Below, piece after piece: positions 54,353-63,743 of a DNA stretch of 64,000 nucleotides. Position numbers and translations under genes: made by a program. How positions within the stretch are numbered: the first letter of the stretch is position 1; each line of letters starts with the position of its first letter. The stretch spans positions 62,001 through 126,000 of the forward strand of contig CALJVP010000001.1 in NCBI GenBank assembly GCA_937773605.1, given 5' to 3'. The notes under the pieces were generated by a model. The model was not told the DNA's origin, searched no databases, and saw only the letters and a list, made by a program, of their open reading frames with translations. Source of the stretch: an uncultured SAR86 cluster bacterium. Lineage in GTDB: Bacteria; Pseudomonadota; Gammaproteobacteria; Magnimaribacterales; Magnimaribacteraceae.

Positions 54353-56056
54353 ATGAGTTATCAAGTACTAGCAAGAAAATGGAGGCCAACGGATTTTTCT
54401 GAAGTTGTAGGCCAAGAGCATGTTGTAAAAGCCTTATCAAATGCTTTGGATCAAAATAAAATTCACCAAGCTTATGTGTTAAGTGGAACTCGCGGAGTAG
54501 GGAAAACGACTATTGCCCGTATATTGTCAAAGAGTTTGAATTGTGAAAAAGGATTAGACTCAAAACCCTGCCACGAATGCCCAACTTGTGTATCTATTTC
54601 CGAAGGAAGTTTCATGGATTTTCAAGAAATTGATGCGGCATCAAGTAGAGGGGTGGATGACACGAAACAGCTATTAGAGACCGTTATGTACATGCCCAGT
54701 TCATCGCGTTACAAAGTGTATTTATTGGATGAAGTTCATATGCTTTCTCCTCAAAGCTTTAATATGTTACTTAAGACATTGGAAGAGCCACCAGAGCATG
54801 TCATCTTTATTTTAGCCACAACCTTGCCCGAGAAGATACCAGCCACAGTCCTCTCTAGGTGTTTACAATTTAATTTAAAAAACTTAACTCCCACTCAACT
54901 CACGGAAAGAATAGAAAGTATTTTAAAAGATGAAGGCATCTCCTTTGATCAAGGAAGCATCTCTCAGATAGCCAGAGCAGGAAGAGGAAGCTTAAGAGAT
55001 TGTTTAACCATTACAGATCAGGCAATTGCCTACTGCAACGGTGAACTTACCGATGAAGGCATATCAGAAATGTTAGGCACCTTATCCTTTGATCATGTAA
55101 ATACACTATTGGCTGCAATTATTAGGCATGATGCTAAAGCATTATTGCTTCAATTGAAGGATGTTAGTCAGTTAAGCATAGATTACATGAGGTTAATGGA
55201 CCTTATACTGGAAACTATTCAACATTTAGCTGTTGCACAGATTTCTCCCGAAAGTCTTTTGGATGTAGATGTTAAGAAAGAAGAGATAATTGAATTATCT
55301 AATTCGTTAACTTTGGACGATGTGCAAATTCTCTACCAGATTGGATTGCTTGCTAAGAGAGACATGGATTTAGCTCCGGATATAGCCAGCGGTTTTGAGA
55401 TGGCCTTGTTAAGAATGTTAGCTTTTTTACCCAAAGAGAAAAATGTTGATTTGCATAAAAAAAAACCTATTAATTCAGAAATAGAAATTACTCAAAAAGA
55501 AGAAAGACCATTAAAGAATAACCTAGAGCAAGACCCAGAGTCTAAAACATCCTTAGAAGAGAAGGAGTCGCCAGAAGATTTAGAATCACCAGTAAAAAAA
55601 ATAGATGCAATTGAACCTGAAGAAGGTCCTGCGATAGAGAGTGGGGTTGTGAAGACAAATATTCAAATCGATCTATCAAACTGGAACGACACATTTAAAT
55701 TATTAGATCTTGACCTGGGTACTAAACAGCTAGCTTCTCACTGTTCTTTTATTAGAACAGATGATTCAGTAATTTACTTATCAATGCCGGAAGAAAAATT
55801 AGAATTATTTAGTGGTAAACACAGGCAAAGATTACAAGAAAGTATCTCAATTTTCTTAGGGCATGATTGCAATGTATTTTTTGAATCAGGAGAAGTTAGT
55901 AACCAATCTCCTAATAAAATTAAAGCTGCTGAGAAAGACAAAATAAAGATCGAAGCAGAGAAAGCCATTAAAGAAGACCCGAATGTGAAGATATTATTAG
56001 ATTCTCTAGATGGAAAAGTTATTGATTCTTCAATTGAACCAAGGGATGCAAAGTGA
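54353..56056 (+). CDS. dnaX: DNA polymerase III subunits tau and gamma
   Basis: The 567-residue clamp-loader ATPase has Walker A GTRGVGKT (45-52), a zinc finger (CEKGLDSKPCHECPTC), DEVHMLSPQSF and the SRC motif (SRCLQFNLK). After domain III comes a low-complexity acidic linker (about 370-440) and a tau C-terminal domain. An A9 run at codons 369-371 sits at the border. A -1 slip there gives a short gamma-like form ending at 55471-55473. It overlaps recR by 4 bases. Confidence 0.96.
   Translation: MSYQVLARKWRPTDFSEVVGQEHVVKALSNALDQNKIHQAYVLSGTRGVGKTTIARILSKSLNCEKGLDSKPCHECPTCVSISEGSFMDFQEIDAASSRGVDDTKQLLETVMYMPSSSRYKVYLLDEVHMLSPQSFNMLLKTLEEPPEHVIFILATTLPEKIPATVLSRCLQFNLKNLTPTQLTERIESILKDEGISFDQGSISQIARAGRGSLRDCLTITDQAIAYCNGELTDEGISEMLGTLSFDHVNTLLAAIIRHDAKALLLQLKDVSQLSIDYMRLMDLILETIQHLAVAQISPESLLDVDVKKEEIIELSNSLTLDDVQILYQIGLLAKRDMDLAPDIASGFEMALLRMLAFLPKEKNVDLHKKKPINSEIEITQKEERPLKNNLEQDPESKTSLEEKESPEDLESPVKKIDAIEPEEGPAIESGVVKTNIQIDLSNWNDTFKLLDLDLGTKQLASHCSFIRTDDSVIYLSMPEEKLELFSGKHRQRLQESISIFLGHDCNVFFESGEVSNQSPNKIKAAEKDKIKIEAEKAIKEDPNVKILLDSLDGKVIDSSIEPRDAK
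55457..55465 (+). promoter_or_regulatory. A9 slippery run in dnaX (candidate frameshift site)
   Basis: Nine A encode three Lys just after clamp-loader domain III. In the -1 frame the next codons are ACC TAT TAA, stopping at 55471-55473, and the +1 frame also stops within seven codons. The location matches where known dnaX genes make the gamma subunit by slippage. Confidence 0.6.
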
Positions 56057-56667
56057 GCAAAGTAAGTCCTCTGGTCGATAGTTTAATAGAATCTATACAG
56101 TGTTTACCTGGTGTCGGTCCAAAATCTGCACAAAGAATGGTGCTTCATCTGCTAGAAAGAGAAAGAGAAGGAGGCAAGTTACTTTCTGAAGCACTTAGTC
56201 TCGCTTTGGAATCGGTAGGTCAGTGTCGACAATGCAGAATCTTTTCTGAAGATGAGCTCTGCTCAATCTGCAAGAATGAGAAGCGTGATAAGCAGGTTAT
56301 ATGTGTGGTTGAGTCCGTCTCAGATGTATTTGCTATCGAACAAAGCAATCAATTTAGAGGAAAGTATTTTATTCTGCACGGTCATTTATCTCCTATTGAT
56401 GATATCGGTCCTGAACAACTGGGATTAAACCAATTATTTCTATTGGTTAGGTCAGAAGAAATTAGGGAGATGATCTTGGCCACAAATTCAACCCTTGAAG
56501 GAGAAGCAACGGCACACTTTATTTATGACTCTCTTAAAGATATTGAAAATTTAAATTTAACTAAATTAGCTCAAGGCGTGCCTCTAGGGGGGGAATTAGA
56601 GTATGTGGACAGAGGAACCATCATGCATGCTTTTAGTGGCAGAGTTAATTTAAAGGAGACAATGTAG
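56053..56667 (+). CDS. recR: Recombination mediator RecR
   Basis: The 204-residue protein starts at GTG. It has the HhH motif LPGVGPKSAQRM, a four-Cys zinc module (CRQCRIFSEDELCSIC) and a Toprim domain (ICVVESVSDVFAIEQ), plus VPLGGELEYVDRGT near the C-terminus. With RecO it loads RecA on gapped DNA. ybaB, usually between dnaX and recR, is missing here. Confidence 0.96.
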   Translation: MSKVSPLVDSLIESIQCLPGVGPKSAQRMVLHLLEREREGGKLLSEALSLALESVGQCRQCRIFSEDELCSICKNEKRDKQVICVVESVSDVFAIEQSNQFRGKYFILHGHLSPIDDIGPEQLGLNQLFLLVRSEEIREMILATNSTLEGEATAHFIYDSLKDIENLNLTKLAQGVPLGGELEYVDRGTIMHAFSGRVNLKETM

Positions 56668-56669
56668 AA

Positions 56670-57080
56670 ATGACTTTCATTGGCATCTTATTGGCTGCCC
56701 TCTGTAACTTTGGTCTGGGAATTCTGGGCTACACCATTGCTTTCAAATCTACTTTTTTGGTTAATACTTTTCAGTTAGTCCATGTTGAGCTAACAAGTGA
56801 TGATTACTTCTTTAGTTTTTCTTTAAAGCTACTGGTTATAGCAGCTCTGACTTGGATTTTGAATAAGGTTATGCCGTTACTGGATAAACCAAGGAAAAGA
56901 GTTCTGTTTATCTTCCTTTTAGGTACTATTTTTTCCTTCTATAACCAGATTGATATATTTTGGTCTTCTCAAGATATCACGTGGAGTATATTGTTGGTTG
57001 TGGCCGAATCTTTAAATTGGCTTTTAACAGGTTTTATTCTCTCAAGGTTTATAAAACCTAAACATTTAGGGGCCTTGTAA
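56670..57080 (+). CDS. Small polytopic membrane protein, unknown function
   Basis: The 136-residue protein has about four transmembrane helices (roughly 2-24, 48-66, 77-93, 101-124) and no recognised motif. It starts 2 bases after the recR stop, so it is likely in the dnaX-recR operon. Its role cannot be told. It converges on the amidohydrolase gene with a 15-base overlap. Confidence 0.65.
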   Translation: MTFIGILLAALCNFGLGILGYTIAFKSTFLVNTFQLVHVELTSDDYFFSFSLKLLVIAALTWILNKVMPLLDKPRKRVLFIFLLGTIFSFYNQIDIFWSSQDITWSILLVVAESLNWLLTGFILSRFIKPKHLGAL

Positions 57081-58370
57081 GTCTTCCCCGAATAAATCTA
57101 TAGCAGCCTGACTCATGGCGGTAATGCCTGTCTCTATTGTCGGTTCAGGATCAGGTAAGAATAGATCAGAGTGCAATGAAGGCAGAGCAATATTGTCTTT
57201 CTTTGACCTATCGTAGACCTCTTTATTAACTGCTCCAAGCCAGAATAGGGCAGTAGGAATAATCGGTTCATCTCTTCCGAACATACCAAAGTCCTCACCT
57301 CCCATTACTGGGGAAGTTTTAAAAATATTTTCTGGTCCTAGCGATCTTTCAAAGCTGGATTGTAATTTTTTAACTAGGTTAGGGTTGTTAAAGACAGCAG
57401 GTGTGTATTCATCTTTTAAAATAACTTCTGGATAAAGCTCTGCAGGCATTCCAGCTGAGACAGCCAAACCTCGTGTGATCCTTTTAATAGAAGTGATAGT
57501 CTTATTTCTCACTTCATCCGTATAAGATCGAAGTGTTAATTGAAGCCTTACTTCGTTTGGTATTATATTGTGTTTAGTGCCGCCATGAATGGAACCTACA
57601 GTCAAAACAGCAGGCTGGGTGGGTCCTATTTCTCTACTGATTATTGTTTGCAGACTATTAATAATTTGAGCTGCCAAGACTATAGGGTCTTTTGTTTTAT
57701 GAGGGTAAGCTCCGTGGCCTCCCAATCCTTTGACTACAATATCTACAGAATCAACGTTAGCCATGGCCCAGCCAGGAAGGTAACCAATCTTTCCTGCTTG
57801 TATATCGGCACTTACATGCAAAGCAAGGTTGTAGTCAGGTCTTGGCCAATTCTTAAAGAGGCCATCTTTTATCATATTTCTTGCACCTCCACTGACTTCT
57901 TCAGCAGGCTGTAAAACTAAAACCAAATCCCCTTGCCATTTATCTTTATTTTCAACCATGTATCTGGCAGTTCCCATAAGGACAGTCATATGTATATCAT
58001 GCCCACAAGCATGCATGGTAAAGACTTCTTGACCAACTTGGTTAGTGCTCTTTCTTGTACTGGCGTAACTGGCACCTGTTTTTTCTTTTACAGGCAACCC
58101 ATCCATATCTGCACGAATTAATATTGTTTTTCCTGTTCCGTTCTCCAAGTGTGCAACTACACCATAGCCTCCGATTCCTTCAGTTACGACATAACCAAGC
58201 CCGCTTAAAAGTGAAGCAAGTTTTTTTGATGTTTCCTCTTCTTTGTAGGATAGCTCTGGATTTGAATGAAGATCTTTATAAAGTTCTAATAGATTGAAAT
58301 CTTCTTGTGCCCAGATTACTGAACTTAAGAATACTGAAATGAGAAGTGTGAAATATTGAATTATTTTCAT
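57066..58370 (-). CDS. Exported M20 amidohydrolase (hippurate-hydrolase-like)
   Basis: The 434-residue protein has a signal peptide (about 1-21) and an M20D metallopeptidase fold: HSNPELSYKEEETSK, DMDGLPVKEKTG, MHACGHDIHMTVLMG (metal ligands), QPAEEVSGGARNM and the GLGGHGAYPHKTKDP dimerisation domain. It hydrolyses N-acyl amino acids in the periplasm. Divergent from dcd. Confidence 0.92.
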   Translation of the reverse strand: MKIIQYFTLLISVFLSSVIWAQEDFNLLELYKDLHSNPELSYKEEETSKKLASLLSGLGYVVTEGIGGYGVVAHLENGTGKTILIRADMDGLPVKEKTGASYASTRKSTNQVGQEVFTMHACGHDIHMTVLMGTARYMVENKDKWQGDLVLVLQPAEEVSGGARNMIKDGLFKNWPRPDYNLALHVSADIQAGKIGYLPGWAMANVDSVDIVVKGLGGHGAYPHKTKDPIVLAAQIINSLQTIISREIGPTQPAVLTVGSIHGGTKHNIIPNEVRLQLTLRSYTDEVRNKTITSIKRITRGLAVSAGMPAELYPEVILKDEYTPAVFNNPNLVKKLQSSFERSLGPENIFKTSPVMGGEDFGMFGRDEPIIPTALFWLGAVNKEVYDRSKKDNIALPSLHSDLFLPDPEPTIETGITAMSQAAIDLFGEDLQGP

Positions 58371-58451
58371 TACTTATAAAAATTAGGTTTTTTTAACGGA
58401 TACAGCTTAGTATCATACCTTAAGTTTAAAAATGAAATATCTGGTTTTTTT

Positions 58452-59021
58452 ATGACTATAAAATCTGACAAGTGGATAAGAAGAATGGCTTCGGAAACGG
58501 GCATGATAGAGCCTTTTGAATCTGATCAAGTGCGTACTGGAAAAAATAATGATCGTCTTATATCTTATGGTACTTCTTCATATGGTTACGACGTTAGATG
58601 TTCCAATGAGTTTAAAGTATTCACAAATATTCATTCAGCGACGGTAGATCCAAAACATTTTGATGAAAAAAGTTTCGTGGATGTAACGGGAGACGAATGC
58701 ATTATTCCCCCTAACTCTTTTGCTTTGGCCAGGACAGTCGAATATTTCCGTATACCAAGAAACGTGCTTACCATTTGCTTAGGTAAATCAACCTATGCTC
58801 GTTGCGGAATTATAGTGAATGTCACTCCTTTGGAGCCCGAGTGGGAAGGCCACGTTACTTTAGAATTTTCTAACACCACCAGTTTACCTGCCAAGATTTA
58901 TTCCAATGAGGGAGTGGCACAAATGTTATTTCTAGAGTCTGATGAAGTCTGTGAAGTTAGCTATAAGGACAGAGGTGGCAAGTATCAAGGCCAAAAGGGT
59001 GTAACCTTACCTAAAGCTTAA
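58452..59021 (+). CDS. dcd: dCTP deaminase
   Basis: The 189-residue protein has [37 protein letters not shown] (catalytic Glu) and [13 protein letters not shown], as in proteobacterial dCTP deaminase, which gives dUTP for dTMP synthesis. Length matches the family. It converges on the DUF3108 gene with a 4-base overlap. Confidence 0.96.
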   Translation: MTIKSDKWIRRMASETGMIEPFESDQVRTGKNNDRLISYGTSSYGYDVRCSNEFKVFTNIHSATVDPKHFDEKSFVDVTGDECIIPPNSFALARTVEYFRIPRNVLTICLGKSTYARCGIIVNVTPLEPEWEGHVTLEFSNTTSLPAKIYSNEGVAQMLFLESDEVCEVSYKDRGGKYQGQKGVTLPKA

Positions 59022-59713
59022 TCTAAAATTTTAAAAGATTGGACTTCGAAACTAGTTTTCCTTCCGTTGATATCGAGTATACGAATTATTGCAAAATCTA
59101 ACTCAGGGGCTAACCAAAATTCCTGTGCTCTCTGGCTTTCTTTAGGAAAAACTCTTTCAACTTTGTAAGATAAGAACTCTCCCATTTGAGTTTTGATATT
59201 TTCTGTTCCTGATATCTTGTAGGTTCTTGATTTGACTTCGCCTCTCGAGAAAACGTCATAAACCATTTCTTCAGGAAGGTTTTCGAGGTCGAGCTTTTTA
59301 AAGTCGAATCTTAACTGAAGTTGGGAAGTGCTGGGACCAAGAGTCTGTTCAGTAAGGGCCACTGAACTTTCTTCTCTTCCTTCTTTGTAAATCGTATTTT
59401 TGTTATCCCAGTCAAAAACAGCAGAAGAGCTAGCTTTTTTAAAGAAGATCTTCTGATAGAAAGAATAAGAAAGGGGTTTTATTTGATTTTGTTCCATACG
59501 AAATACTTCTTCTTCTTTTCTTTGGACGATCCGTCCTCCGTCGAGGTGACTTTTAAGGACCCAATCGCCTTTTTTATTTTTAGTCATCGAAACCTCCATT
59601 TCTCCTACGTTAGAAGTTAGGATGGCTATGGATCCTTTTAGATTATCTGATTCTAAAGAAAAAATACTGAGTGAGATTAGAAGCATGAATAGCGTGGTTA
59701 CTAATTTTTTCAT
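59018..59713 (-). CDS. DUF3108 periplasmic protein
   Basis: The 231-residue protein has a signal peptide (about 1-20) and a predominantly beta structure, with [20 protein letters not shown] and [20 protein letters not shown] matching DUF3108. The family is commonly found beside purN and purM in gammaproteobacteria. Function unknown. It overlaps purN by 4 bases. Confidence 0.85.
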   Translation of the reverse strand: MKKLVTTLFMLLISLSIFSLESDNLKGSIAILTSNVGEMEVSMTKNKKGDWVLKSHLDGGRIVQRKEEEVFRMEQNQIKPLSYSFYQKIFFKKASSSAVFDWDNKNTIYKEGREESSVALTEQTLGPSTSQLQLRFDFKKLDLENLPEEMVYDVFSRGEVKSRTYKISGTENIKTQMGEFLSYKVERVFPKESQRAQEFWLAPELDFAIIRILDINGRKTSFEVQSFKILD

Positions 59714-60309
59714 TTTCTTATTAATTTTCCTTTTTTAAGTTTTATGTTTCCTTTTGCAAAATCTTGTATAACTTTCGGATAGAGTTCATGCTCCAATTCA
59801 TGAATTGATTTCTCAAGTTCCGCTATGTCTTTAGATTTAACTTTCATCGAAGATTGTCCACATATTGGCCCACTGTCAAGGTTTTCATCTACAAAATGAA
59901 CCGTAACTCCGTGTTCAGGATCGTTATTGTCTATTACTTTCTGATGAGTGTTAAGCCCAGGGTATTTTGGCAACAAAGAAGGGTGGATATTTATCAATTT
60001 ACCTTGATAAGGTTTGATGAAATTTGGAGTCAGAATTCTCATGAAACCAGCAAGAACAATTAGATCTGGCTTATATTCTTCAAGTGATTTAATTAAAGCA
60101 TCATCAAAATCTTCTCGTTTTATAAAGTTATCATGTTCTATGACGACAGTAGGAATATTAGCTTTCTTTGCCCTAACCAGACCATAGGCCTCTTTTTTGT
60201 TACTAAGAACACAGCAGATTTTACCGTCAATTGTACCGTTTAATGTGGCGTTAATAATGGCTTGCAGATTTGATCCATTACCAGAAATAAAGACAGCAAA
60301 AGAGAACAT
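59710..60309 (-). CDS. purN: Phosphoribosylglycinamide formyltransferase (GART)
   Basis: The 199-residue protein has FISGNGSNLQAII, the catalytic NIHPSLLPKYPGLNTHQ (Asn/His) and GVTVHFVDENLDSGPI (Asp). It transfers formyl from 10-formyl-THF to GAR in purine synthesis. It follows purM by 6 bases. Confidence 0.95.
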   Translation of the reverse strand: MFSFAVFISGNGSNLQAIINATLNGTIDGKICCVLSNKKEAYGLVRAKKANIPTVVIEHDNFIKREDFDDALIKSLEEYKPDLIVLAGFMRILTPNFIKPYQGKLINIHPSLLPKYPGLNTHQKVIDNNDPEHGVTVHFVDENLDSGPICGQSSMKVKSKDIAELEKSIHELEHELYPKVIQDFAKGNIKLKKGKLIRK

Positions 60310-60315
60310 TATTAG

Positions 60316-61371
60316 TTAAGTAAATTGAATTTTTAATTCTTCTTCTTTCCTTTCTTCCACGTTTCCAATAACTTTAGCGAATTGATCTTCTTTATTCAGC
60401 GCTTCAAGAGCAATATCAACTTCATCTGGATGGACTGATATAATCATTCCTATTCCGCAATTAAAAGTGTGTAGCATATCTTCTTCACTCACTCCATTTG
60501 ACCCTATCCATGAGTATAAGTTTCTTGCGGGCCAGTCTTCAAAATTGAAATCTATGATGGCTTTGCTAGATTCCTTAAGAATTCTTGGGATATTCTCATA
60601 GAAACCACCTCCTGTAATGTGAGCCACAGCCGATATGATTATTTTTTTTTGTAAGTTAAGTATGTCATTAACATAAATCTTGGTTGGTGTGAGTAACACA
60701 TCTCCTAGTTCCCGGTCTTCAAGTCTTTCGTTTAGGTTGATGCTTCTTTCTTTTAAAATCTTTCTGATTAAAGAAAAGCCATTTGAATGAAGTCCGCTTG
60801 ATGAAATGCCTATCAGTTTATCGCCATCATTAGCCCCTTCTGATCCTATGATTTTTTCTTCATTAACAACTCCAACAGCAAAACCTGCTAGATCAAAGCT
60901 ATCTTTTGGAAAGCTATCAGGATGTTCTGCAGTCTCCCCACCAACTAGAGAACAGTTTGCGAGTATGCAACCTTCGGATATGCCTTTAATAACTTCGCCT
61001 GCAGTTTCAACTTTTAATTGGTCCGTGACATAGTAATCCAGAAATAAAAGAGGCTCTGCTCCGCAGGCAATAAGATCGTTAACGCACATTGCTACGAGAT
61101 CTATTCCAATGGTTTGGAACTGATTCATGCTTCGTGCTATCTCTATCTTTGTTCCTACTCCATCCGTACAAGTTACCAGTAATGGGTTCTCGATGTGCTT
61201 AGGTATGCGACTCAATGCAGAAAAAGAACCTAAACCTGAAAGGATTTCAGGCCGTTTTGTTTTTTCCACATAAGGTTTAATTTTTTCAACAAGTTCGTAT
61301 CCTGCTTCAACGTCAACACCAGCATCTTTGTAGTTTATCGGAGGATTGTTGTGTTTTAATTTTGAAGTCAT
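60316..61371 (-). CDS. purM: Phosphoribosylformylglycinamidine cyclo-ligase (AIR synthetase)
   Basis: The 351-residue protein has NYKDAGVDVEAGYELVEKIK, TDGVGTKIEIA, GGETAEHPD and GISSSGLHSNGFSLIR, all typical of PurM, which closes the imidazole ring of AIR. It is first in the purM-purN-DUF3108 operon and is divergent from the DUF2066 gene. Confidence 0.96.
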   Translation of the reverse strand: MTSKLKHNNPPINYKDAGVDVEAGYELVEKIKPYVEKTKRPEILSGLGSFSALSRIPKHIENPLLVTCTDGVGTKIEIARSMNQFQTIGIDLVAMCVNDLIACGAEPLLFLDYYVTDQLKVETAGEVIKGISEGCILANCSLVGGETAEHPDSFPKDSFDLAGFAVGVVNEEKIIGSEGANDGDKLIGISSSGLHSNGFSLIRKILKERSINLNERLEDRELGDVLLTPTKIYVNDILNLQKKIIISAVAHITGGGFYENIPRILKESSKAIIDFNFEDWPARNLYSWIGSNGVSEEDMLHTFNCGIGMIISVHPDEVDIALEALNKEDQFAKVIGNVEERKEEELKIQFT

Positions 61372-61438
61372 CGACTTAGTTGTAATTTTGCATTATTTTA
61401 TCAACCTTCACAGAAGAGTTCTGCTAGTTATTGATTAA

Positions 61439-62467
61439 ATGCAAAAATTTTTTTATATATTACTATTTATAAGTACCCTAAGTAATCAGATATTTACAGA
61501 ACAAGCTTATGGATTGAAAGATTCATACGATATCCGAGTTGATCTTCAAGGATCAGATAAGATTTCTATTGATAAAGGAATGCAAGAAGCGCTTAAAACG
61601 CTATTTGTGAAGGTTTCTGGTTCTTCAGAAACCTTAGAAGGCCTTAATGACAATGACTTATTAAAAAATCCTCAAAAATACGTTAGCGAGTACCGATTGG
61701 AAAATAATGAAGAAGGGGAGTTACAGGGCAATTTCTTATTTAGTGGCAGATTAATAAGACAGGCCTTAATCAAGAATACTCTTCCGTTGTGGACCGGTAA
61801 AAGTTCAACAGTACTGGTTTATTTACCCTGCTTGACTGAAACGGTGAGCTCTTTAAATGAAAACATTACCTCAAATATTTCTTGTTTGAGCTCTAAGCAA
61901 GAAATACAAAACATATCAGCTACTCGATTATCTTATCCGGTGTTTCCTTCAATGGATTTAATTGATTTAAGTTCATTGGATATGTTGCGGCCCCTGCCTG
62001 CAAATGTATTTATGTCTAAAATTAGTAAAAGATATGATTTGAGTGACTGGTTGGCCTGCTTTAACAAGGATGATTTTGGCATAGTTATAGAAAAACCTTA
62101 TTGTATTAGTTCAATAAATACGAATGCCAATTCTCTTCAGAAAACATTCAATGAATTAATTAATTTTATTAATAATGAGTTTCAAGTTCAGGTGAACAAT
62201 GATCTCCAAATCACCGTCCCTGTTATCGTTAGAAATGTAAGGGGTCAAGAGGCCTTAAATGAAGTGCTGGCAAACATCAGCAATAACATTTTAGTCAAGA
62301 ACTTGAACTTAAAGACCATACAAAATAATGATATCCAATTGTCCGTGCAGGTTTTGGGTTCTAAAATTGATTTTAGAAAAATTATGATTGCTAACGAAGA
62401 ATTTGATCATTCACCTGATGATGAAGATAGAATAGCGCTTAGTTTTATTTATAAAAAAAGAATTTAA
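61439..62467 (+). CDS. DUF2066 periplasmic protein
   Basis: The 342-residue protein has a signal peptide (about 1-20) and the DUF2066 start (DSYDIRVDLQGSDKIS, MQEALKTLFVKVSGSS). The family is always hypothetical and is typically divergent from purM and upstream of hda, as here. The next gene overlaps by 1 base. Confidence 0.86.
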   Translation: MQKFFYILLFISTLSNQIFTEQAYGLKDSYDIRVDLQGSDKISIDKGMQEALKTLFVKVSGSSETLEGLNDNDLLKNPQKYVSEYRLENNEEGELQGNFLFSGRLIRQALIKNTLPLWTGKSSTVLVYLPCLTETVSSLNENITSNISCLSSKQEIQNISATRLSYPVFPSMDLIDLSSLDMLRPLPANVFMSKISKRYDLSDWLACFNKDDFGIVIEKPYCISSINTNANSLQKTFNELINFINNEFQVQVNNDLQITVPVIVRNVRGQEALNEVLANISNNILVKNLNLKTIQNNDIQLSVQVLGSKIDFRKIMIANEEFDHSPDDEDRIALSFIYKKRI

Positions 62468-63012
62468 TGTTATCAGCCATACCTAACATCATCACTTCAA
62501 TAAGATTCTTATTGGTAATACCTATAAGCGTTTACATTTATCAAGGCAATGACCTTTTGGCTTTGACTCTCTTTATAGTTGCAGGGCTTTCTGATGGTTT
62601 GGATGGATACTTGGCAAGAAAATACAATTGGATAAGTAAATTTGGGCAATTCCTTGATCCTCTTGCTGATAAATTTTTGATAGTAGGGACTTTGCTTGCT
62701 TTGGCTTTCACAAGCAAACTCCCTTTGTGGTTTGTTTATACAATGATAAGCAGAGATGGAATAGTTCTTGTTGGCTCTACTTTGTATTTATTGCTTTTTG
62801 AATCCTCTGCAGCTTTACCTAATAGATGGGGAAAACACTATACGGGCTGGACCATAGCGCTTTTTATAATCGTCCTTTTAAGAGCTTCCTTTGAGGTTTT
62901 TCCTATTTATCTGGAATACATAGCTATGGCAGGAGTTCTTTTTTATATAATACTAAGTGTTGTCTCTTATTTAAGAAAAGAAGGTAAGGAAGTTTTTAAG
63001 CAAATTTCATGA
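62467..63012 (+). CDS. CDP-alcohol phosphatidyltransferase (PgsA-like)
   Basis: The 181-residue membrane protein has the CDP-alcohol motif DGLDGYLARKYNWISKFGQF followed by LDPLADK (DGx2ARx8Gx3Dx3D form). It probably makes phosphatidylglycerophosphate or a related lipid. It overlaps DUF2066 by 1 base (TAATG) and hda by 4. Confidence 0.9.
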   Translation: MLSAIPNIITSIRFLLVIPISVYIYQGNDLLALTLFIVAGLSDGLDGYLARKYNWISKFGQFLDPLADKFLIVGTLLALAFTSKLPLWFVYTMISRDGIVLVGSTLYLLLFESSAALPNRWGKHYTGWTIALFIIVLLRASFEVFPIYLEYIAMAGVLFYIILSVVSYLRKEGKEVFKQIS

Positions 63013-63743
63013 TGTCTCCTAAAAACCCTCAGCAACTTCTTCTTGATATAAAGTTGGATGAGTCTGTTAGTTTAGAAAACTTTATTAAATGTGATTCTAC
63101 AAACATGGTTTTAAGTATTTTAAGCAATGTTGTTGAGTCCTCTTCTATCTCAAGCTCTTTTCTCCTTTGGGGAAGGGAGGGTGTAGGGAAAAATTATTTA
63201 ATGCAGGCTTTGAATAGAGATCTTTTAAACCAAAACATGAAGACGGCTTTTGTTGCCCTTTCAGATCCTAGAATAAATGAACCTGAAATTCTTAATGGAC
63301 TTGATCAAATGGATGCAGTCTTTATAGAAGACCTTGATAAATTAAGAGACTCGGAGGAGTGGGAAAGTGCGCTTTTTAATCTTATTAACCAAAGTCTCTT
63401 TAATGAAACTAAATTATTTCTCTCTTCACAGTGCGTTGCTCAAGATCTTACGGTAAGGCTAAAAGATCTTCGTTCAAGGTTGTTGGCTTTTACTGCGATA
63501 GAGATTCCAGAAATTACCGAGAATGAAAAAATAGAAGCGTTGAAGCAATCCGCTGAAAGAAAAGGTATCGAACTAGAAGAGAGAACAGTCAAGTACATAC
63601 TAACTTATACTTCTCGCAATCTATCCGACCTATTGAAGCTTCTTTCGGAACTCGATGATTTTTCTTTAGAAAAGAAAAAGAAATTATCTCCTTCTCTGGT
63701 TCGCGAACTTTTATCAGAGAGATCTAGCAGTCTTCACATTTAA
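63009..63743 (+). CDS. hda: DnaA-related regulatory inactivator Hda
   Basis: The 244-residue AAA+ protein has a clamp-binding segment QQLLLDIKL near the start (about 8-16), a Walker A-like GREGVGKN (55-62; the usual Ser/Thr is Asn), VFIEDLDKL (Walker B) and sensor regions. With the beta clamp, Hda drives ATP hydrolysis by DnaA. Context after DUF2066 supports it. It converges on an sppA-like gene with a 20-base overlap. Confidence 0.9.
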   Translation: MMSPKNPQQLLLDIKLDESVSLENFIKCDSTNMVLSILSNVVESSSISSSFLLWGREGVGKNYLMQALNRDLLNQNMKTAFVALSDPRINEPEILNGLDQMDAVFIEDLDKLRDSEEWESALFNLINQSLFNETKLFLSSQCVAQDLTVRLKDLRSRLLAFTAIEIPEITENEKIEALKQSAERKGIELEERTVKYILTYTSRNLSDLLKLLSELDDFSLEKKKKLSPSLVRELLSERSSSLHI

